A DNA stretch of 64,000 nucleotides, from NCBI GenBank assembly GCA_022925895.1, contig JAKSYS010000260.1, positions 1 through 64,000 of the forward strand, written 5' to 3'. Under the pieces are notes generated by a model, which did not search any database, was not told where the DNA came from, and was given only the letters and a program-made list of their open reading frames with translations. Shown piece by piece: positions 59,501 to 64,000 of this stretch (positions are counted from its first letter, which is position 1; the number at the start of each line of letters is the position of its first letter). The translations under genes were made by a program, and so were the position numbers. Source of the stretch: Fragilaria crotonensis. Lineage: Eukaryota; Bacillariophyta; Fragilariophyceae; Fragilariales; Fragilariaceae.

Positions 59501-62500
59501 TGAGCGGGACCATGCGATGCTGCTTTGCTCCAAGGCATTGGCGCTCCTCGAAATTGTTCAAGATCACATCCCGACGAGCTTGCTTGCATCGACTAACTTT
59601 CAATATCTTTTGGATTCCTATCAACGTGTTCAGCGCTTGCAGAGGCACCACGACATTTTTGTCTCGCCCTTGGAGATGGATTGTCGCCATGTCACATTGA
59701 CGATTATAGGGTCGCTAGTAGCTTCAATTCGAAACCAATTCGAAGGGGCAGACGGCGACACTTTGTCGCATTTTGAGAAGGCCCGACGTGCTGCACAATT
59801 GCTGGTTGGCGCGGACGAGGTCTCATCGGTCTGGTTTGGCGCTGTCGAGCGAGAGGCTTGTCAACTTGTCTGGTCTAGCAACGATGGAAAATGCGTCCAA
59901 TTCTTGGTCGAAAGCGGGACTCTCAACAATCTTTCCAGCAACGAAGCCGCGCAGGCTGTCTTGGCGGTGGTTCTCAATTACTGCAAGCGGGCATCAAAGG
60001 GAACTCACCAGTCAAATGACAACAATATCGTTTCACAAATGAAGTTTGTATTGAGAGCCTCTCAGTTGCTCCACGACTATGTCCTGGTTGGATGTCCCTT
60101 TAAGCTGATCGCTGCTGTTTCATCTTTATCAAGTTTGACCGAAACCATAGGCCGCGTTCTTCTGATGGCCGACAATGGAGTAGGTGATGAGCTTCAAAAG
60201 CATCGGCGACAATTGAGACTTTGGAATTGCGCTGCGTTGCCAACCGAAGAGAATCCTTCAAAAATGGCGCATAGCGTTTGCAAGAAACCTATCCTTCATA
60301 GTGAGTGGTATGTCGGTGATGGACTATTGCTGCCGCTTGACGAGACCCATGGTGGTTGTGTGGAGTTCTGCATGGATCTGGTTGGGTTGATCTTATGCAA
60401 CGAGTCTCCTAATCTCCGCGGATCAGAGCAGCTCCACGGCCTTCTAGACGAACGCGGAGCCCACGCGACTGCACTTCGTGTTGGCTGTCTCACGATGGCC
60501 AACGTTCTGTCATTCTCCATTTTCAGTCCAGGAGCAAATTATCAAAATTTGATCTCGTTCGCAAACTCTTACCAGACAACGTTGAAATCGCTTGCCGAAA
60601 GAAGTTTGGGAGGTAGCGGCAATGGCATTACAAATCCCAAGGTGGACTGCGGTCTTGCTCTTTCATACATTCATTTGCTTCCTACAAAAATGGCGTTCCA
60701 GGTCTACAAAGCCTCACTTCCAAGCGCGGTCACTCAGCGTGACTTTAAGCGGGTACGGACTCTATCCATCATCGGTATCGTCGCCGGAAAAGGTTTGCAG
60801 TCAGTAGCGGGCTTCGTGCCTGCGAGCTGGAAGAAGCAAGGCATGTTTGTCGAACAGTGTGAGCGGCTGTCAATGAGAGCCTGTTGGTGGATCGCCTTGC
60901 AACGCTTTGAAGTCGACTTTGAGCCTCGAAGGTTTGACGAGTCGAGCACGTCCGATCCAGCTACTCCGGACCCTGCAAACGGTGCGCGACAAGAAAGTCA
61001 CTATGCGGCAACCTTGCTTTTGCCTTTGATCACAAATTGTTGCGCAGAGCTCAAAGACGCAGATATGGCAAGAAATGTCGCGTTCAGTTACGCCGGCTCA
61101 TTTGGGGTCGACAAACAACTTGCAGCACAGAAGCACGTTGAAGTGCTCGTAACGTGCCCCGCGGTCGCACGCGGATTCACTTTTGACGTACGTTTCGACT
61201 TGCCTGCATGCGAAAAAGCTGCTCGAGTGTCCTTGAAGGAAATTCTGTCGCCAATGAAGAGATCGGCAGTGCTCCGAAAGGCTCTCGTTGGACTTGAATC
61301 GACCGATGAGTATGACTTCGACTACGAAAGGTATGGCCTTCTCCTGTCCTTATACTATGATGACTTGGCCCTTGTTGTCGGAAGTGACGCGATTAAAAGG
61401 AAGATTGACGTCGCACCTTTCGCCGCGGAGCTTGAGTCGATAGCGAGACGTCGAGATGCCCTTTCCGTACTGATGTCCTTTTTCGAAGGTGAACTTCTGA
61501 AACACAGGCCAGCATTTCCGAAATTCTTCAATGCACTGCCAATTGTCTTTGGGCTAGACACGACGGGAAAAGAGCAGCCGAGGGTAGGTCTGCTGGGGCC
61601 TATTGAATCATCCCCAACTGAAGCCTTCGACCCGCTGGGGCCTCTGCATCAATTCTTGTCTGTTCACTCAGACGCATCAACTGCAACGGCTTTGGCGCCC
61701 CTGTGCATCCCGCTGAACTTGCCGCCAGGATACGTTCATGCACGCGTTCTCGTTTCACGATTCCTGATTTCCGCTTCAAGTCAGACCGCCTTGCCGTCCC
61801 TCGAAACAGAGGTTGTGCCTGTTCTGAATCGTTTGAAGTCTTCCACCGGCCAGTCAACTCTCGCCGAGTGGTGCGCATCCATGTACGATGAGAATGACAT
61901 TCAGAAGGTGAAGTGCTTAGACATTGCGTTGGAGCATGCCATGAACGCGTCAAGCGAGATTGAGTGTAGAATGAGCCGCGACAAGTCGTGCGATCGTACC
62001 AGGGAACACCAAGATGCGTTGGAAAGGGTTCGACGCGTCTCCAACGAGAAATCTATCCTTGCCGACAAGAACCAAGTTAAGAATATTCTAATCATGAGCA
62101 AGTACGGCGATGCTGATCATTACCGTGCAGCAAAACGGATGATCGACGATTTGACGACTCGGTTGAATGACGATTTGTGGCGTCGGGCCGACGCCGCACC
62201 CGACAAGTTTGTGGAGTTGTTTTTGACTGAGGCCTCTGCTATCGCCGCTGCAGCTTGTTTATCAACAAGTGACTTATTTGCACTGGACCATCTTCGATAC
62301 ATGGCATCAGTTGTCCATAAAGCATGCAAGGAAATTTCCGATCAGTACTCCCACGTTCACGCTAGTGCCTTGTGTCGCAAACTTGCTAGAAAGTGGCTTG
62401 TGCACGGAGACTCGGCTTCAGACTCTAGTGACTTTGACACGAAAGTAATCAAGACTCGGGCTCTTCCATCTCCAAGCTTCGATGACGATGAGAACGAGAC

Positions 62501-63794
62501 CATGAACTTCGTGATGGACTTGAGCGAAATCGGGGACGGCTTGGAAATGTGGTCAAACGACATCCGCTCGGCTTTGCGTGATCAAAAGGATGAAGGTCTC
62601 GTCACTCGAGAAGAAGAACCAAATGCATTAGATGACCTTGGATCTGCGCGCGAAGTATCCGAATCCGACTGCGCTAAGGTGGCCCTCCGAATCGCGTTTG
62701 TAATGTCATTCGCCGAGGGTTACCACCCAAAAAATACGGAATTCCCTGTGCTAGATAGCGAAAACTCGGGTGATACAAACAACAAAACGTCGAAAGCGCG
62801 TGACGGACAGATCAAGAAACGGCGGGGGCTGTTGTCTCGCATCCCGGCAGGCGAATCGAACCACGACGCCATTGTGATGGATCACGGAAGAGAGCTTCTT
62901 CGTATCGTCTTCGCTAAGTCGGGTGCCAACACGGAAAGACTGAATGAACAATCTACGTCGTTCTACGGTGCGACAGGGAACAACCTCGGAGTCAAGGCCA
63001 CGACTTTCGCAATGCGATATCGGGCGTTGCGAACTGCTGCGATCCTCTGTCCACAGGAAGCGTTGGAAAGAATCATCAAGGATGAAGGATTTCTTCTCAA
63101 CGTCAACGGTGATACCCTTGGCAGTTTGCGTCAGTGTGCATTTGGTGCCTTTGTCGCGAAGGAGATCGAGGAAATGGGACTCGCCCTTCCGCATTCGGAC
63201 CTGTCTCAATTAAGCACGATGCAATTCTCATCGTATGCTCGAGCCTTACGCCGAAACCACGACACCAACAGCCTCAAAGGGAAAGGACGACTCTTGCTTT
63301 TGCTTATTGAGATGAGCACAGTGCCTGGACACACTTGGGACCTAGAGCTTGTGAAGACTGTCCTGATGGAAATGCGAGTGTCAAATTTACCGCGCAGCTT
63401 GTTGTGCGCATGCGAGCGATGTCTGCAGTTCATAGACACAGGCAGCGGCGCAATGAATCCCGATGCCCTCGGTGCAATCGCGGATAGTATCACGGTTCTC
63501 GTTGACTGTTGTTTGAAGCAAGCGAGTACAGCATTGAGTATTAAGGGAGTAGCAACTCTTTCCAGAGTAGCGGCATTGGTCCAGAGGCTTCACGACACAA
63601 AACCGGACTTAGCTCGTATGTTCGCTGATGTACTCCAAGGCATGTTGGCATCATCGAAGGAAGTGAGTATGAAAATTGAGCTATCCGAGGTCTTGGCTAA
63701 GGTTGGATCGCCCAATGAACCAAAGGGAGAGACCTCATCATCCACGATTGATACAGGCACTTTGAAAGGTCGTCTAGCTGCGTTGCATCAATAG
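56541..63794 (+). CDS. KNTC1: ROD/KNTC1-like kinetochore protein (RZZ complex subunit)
   Basis: A single frame of 2417 codons from an ATG at 56541 (ATCATG); human KNTC1 has 2209. Residues 1-350 look like a beta-propeller (IVVASTTAGTVSLLAGKDGT and similar strands); the rest is an alpha-helical repeat array. Landmarks in register with human KNTC1: RLLLQQDRFDEAMDVVQEL (human HKHRFAEAESFAIQ), VGDGLLLP (human EGDGLVLP), CGLALSYIHLLP (human LDLALGYCTLLP), LSMRACWWIALQRFEVDFEP (human LSTDAQWGIRLGKLGISFQP), YDFDYERYGLLL (human LDPYDYEMIEVVL) and RYRALRTAAILCPQEALERI (human HRTRALQCLFYLADKETIESL). Known role: with Zw10 and Zwilch it recruits Mad1-Mad2 and dynein to kinetochores; ROD belongs to the tethering-factor-like family that includes NBAS/Sec39. 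NBAS was considered, but the listed blocks favour ROD. No introns. Confidence 0.82.
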   Translation: MSMASTSSSSTMRLLHLPNDEKENLWDSTHVDGTEESLLCSHAMAQGKTVYGTTTASEGEDWISWRTTLDHPVGQLCSNDDGSIVVASTTAGTVSLLAGKDGTLLATRMVSKSQGVANVVFSSSSGNDALSIVVPDLSQTITQIVLVSNIDGPALNSEETVTEATRSMAIDALSFPLSNVVHIKAVHHGSGLRFALVTTEGNLFFFYYANKQVTLVGKSDLAVQVGAGLRVQRHAPTNTTYFVFSTAKKKGISSIVWLETSQLTAVCEIALKNKVIALEPLRSCSCQSAMALAVATKDVIQVVQACVDETMGLTILQRVQVVYQIPMTGRTISSIAMPYAFRFIGQGDMIREFKPSPFAGRIRLLLQQDRFDEAMDVVQELVAADQDYSDFHPSELHLRRLQHVLKNQVTADTMGIAQSCLQQLVRLDGSMLAVDNLLCAADDILQWHAPSIASYRLALSSMSQTLGCAEAPPAVSDRLHSKQLQLDSASEAMEALLALLGNEDAPIEGPFLQVRNMSDLLKTILSEGLYGAAFTLHQSIKTLTPETIVSAIVSLPPGAAIDPRHYIPLLESGILGLSVKHGLLPTINAWACQTANALVPDLKSAIYLLQHVHNAMIQLHARIFSSFASFCPFVDASPRISSPRNTDASISFRSGDSTSCPPSKKKTNFEQPVPTILELGKLKGGAIKSHRLALHEDDDDCEDIEVKLRHAQLLCKAGDLGLATGDLRHFVRRGGAMFLARELVQLFSRKATTPESRIELLQSKVMPFCVESEVSFDEVLVCYGEEICESKQMSLSMVSEASSLARCCVGDSAKCRITLTVLRAALLCGAATPCLAALSCDAIQWAGGDLTMRSELTEASRLLVISSIVVTYCGKDAALELFRVDNPSHASKLLAHVCRHISHPEALADALKLCDAFAHLTKEHASIQMLEVSILSGSVDSCSNVMAAIFTKDMSVAQSIWERGLEFCSILMLDKCETLRSSNFRPVERDHAMLLCSKALALLEIVQDHIPTSLLASTNFQYLLDSYQRVQRLQRHHDIFVSPLEMDCRHVTLTIIGSLVASIRNQFEGADGDTLSHFEKARRAAQLLVGADEVSSVWFGAVEREACQLVWSSNDGKCVQFLVESGTLNNLSSNEAAQAVLAVVLNYCKRASKGTHQSNDNNIVSQMKFVLRASQLLHDYVLVGCPFKLIAAVSSLSSLTETIGRVLLMADNGVGDELQKHRRQLRLWNCAALPTEENPSKMAHSVCKKPILHSEWYVGDGLLLPLDETHGGCVEFCMDLVGLILCNESPNLRGSEQLHGLLDERGAHATALRVGCLTMANVLSFSIFSPGANYQNLISFANSYQTTLKSLAERSLGGSGNGITNPKVDCGLALSYIHLLPTKMAFQVYKASLPSAVTQRDFKRVRTLSIIGIVAGKGLQSVAGFVPASWKKQGMFVEQCERLSMRACWWIALQRFEVDFEPRRFDESSTSDPATPDPANGARQESHYAATLLLPLITNCCAELKDADMARNVAFSYAGSFGVDKQLAAQKHVEVLVTCPAVARGFTFDVRFDLPACEKAARVSLKEILSPMKRSAVLRKALVGLESTDEYDFDYERYGLLLSLYYDDLALVVGSDAIKRKIDVAPFAAELESIARRRDALSVLMSFFEGELLKHRPAFPKFFNALPIVFGLDTTGKEQPRVGLLGPIESSPTEAFDPLGPLHQFLSVHSDASTATALAPLCIPLNLPPGYVHARVLVSRFLISASSQTALPSLETEVVPVLNRLKSSTGQSTLAEWCASMYDENDIQKVKCLDIALEHAMNASSEIECRMSRDKSCDRTREHQDALERVRRVSNEKSILADKNQVKNILIMSKYGDADHYRAAKRMIDDLTTRLNDDLWRRADAAPDKFVELFLTEASAIAAAACLSTSDLFALDHLRYMASVVHKACKEISDQYSHVHASALCRKLARKWLVHGDSASDSSDFDTKVIKTRALPSPSFDDDENETMNFVMDLSEIGDGLEMWSNDIRSALRDQKDEGLVTREEEPNALDDLGSAREVSESDCAKVALRIAFVMSFAEGYHPKNTEFPVLDSENSGDTNNKTSKARDGQIKKRRGLLSRIPAGESNHDAIVMDHGRELLRIVFAKSGANTERLNEQSTSFYGATGNNLGVKATTFAMRYRALRTAAILCPQEALERIIKDEGFLLNVNGDTLGSLRQCAFGAFVAKEIEEMGLALPHSDLSQLSTMQFSSYARALRRNHDTNSLKGKGRLLLLLIEMSTVPGHTWDLELVKTVLMEMRVSNLPRSLLCACERCLQFIDTGSGAMNPDALGAIADSITVLVDCCLKQASTALSIKGVATLSRVAALVQRLHDTKPDLARMFADVLQGMLASSKEVSMKIELSEVLAKVGSPNEPKGETSSSTIDTGTLKGRLAALHQ

Positions 63795-64000
63795 AGAAAG
63801 GTTGTTGCTGCCCAACCTGCTGACTGACTTCCTGGAAGTTCAGCAGAAACTGCTCAACTGCTAGTCGTGGATGTGGCCTTGGGACAGGATATGTAATGTA
63901 AGAAATAAGTCAATTATAGGCGATCAACGCAACACGCCATCCATGTCGACTTTGCAATTTGCAAGAAGTTGCTCTTTAAACCAATGATTGACGTATATTA
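63795..64000. other. 3' flank of the ROD gene to the window end
   Basis: About 200 bp, AT-rich toward the end, no gene seen. It includes the 3' untranslated region of the ROD transcript. Confidence 0.5.

Noticed and set aside
1-64000. CRISPR array, prophage or bacterial operon
   Set aside because: No regularly spaced repeats, no Shine-Dalgarno patterns; genes are spliced and eukaryotic.

Overview
The window is nuclear DNA of a photosynthetic stramenopile, most likely a pennate diatom. I base this on compact host genes with short introns (mostly 68-94 bp, GTACGT or GTAAGT donors), a secreted beta-helix/Hint protein, and a mix of very long single-exon genes with repeat-rich spacers. No bacterial operon logic, Shine-Dalgarno sites or CRISPR arrays are present. 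The species call is inference; the eukaryotic call is firm (spliced RPS16, PP5, RNR2, CPSF160, KNTC1/ROD, DOA10 and Pol III tRNA genes).

Layout. 1-2.0 kb: spacer with a decayed unknown reading frame. 2.0-4.1 kb: three-exon secreted beta-helix plus Hint (Hedgehog/intein-type) protein. 5.05-6.6 kb: three-exon protein kinase, convergent with a DOA10/MARCH6-type ER E3 ligase (6.7-11.0 kb, minus). 11-16.9 kb: spacer with a strong foldback hairpin, a decayed DDE transposon (12.4-15.5 kb) and a 125-bp tandem duplication. 16.9-18.5 kb: two tandem paralogous two-exon genes for about 75-residue membrane microproteins. 19.5-21.2 kb: protein phosphatase 5. 21.4-22.1 kb: RPS16 (minus). 23.4-24.7 kb: ribonucleotide reductase small subunit with an N-terminal extension. 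24.98-46.48 kb: a block of about 21 kb without a recognisable host protein gene, bounded by two identical tRNA-Glu(TTC) genes in the same orientation. It holds a broken piggyBac transposon (27.4-29.5 kb), a tyrosine-recombinase retrotransposon with split direct repeats (33.0-39.9 kb) and AT-rich unassigned sequence. 46.9-47.4 kb: Janus/Ocnus phosphohistidine phosphatase. 47.7-50.0 kb: three-exon CXC/tesmin (TSO1/LIN54-like) regulator (minus). 51.0-56.0 kb: CPSF160/CPSF1 (minus), divergent from a 2417-codon ROD/KNTC1-like kinetochore gene (56.5-63.8 kb).

Functional themes. The host genes are mostly housekeeping and cell-cycle genes: dNTP supply (RNR2), mitotic checkpoint (ROD), cell-cycle type transcription (CXC protein), phosphatases and kinase signalling, pre-mRNA 3' processing, translation and ER quality control. 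They are not an operon; neighbours are convergent or divergent and separated by spacers strikingly rich in GTAC palindromes. The least explained parts are the Hint protein, the paired microproteins and the tRNA-bounded island. Exon boundaries were derived by reading splice signals and frames by eye; none is backed by transcript data.
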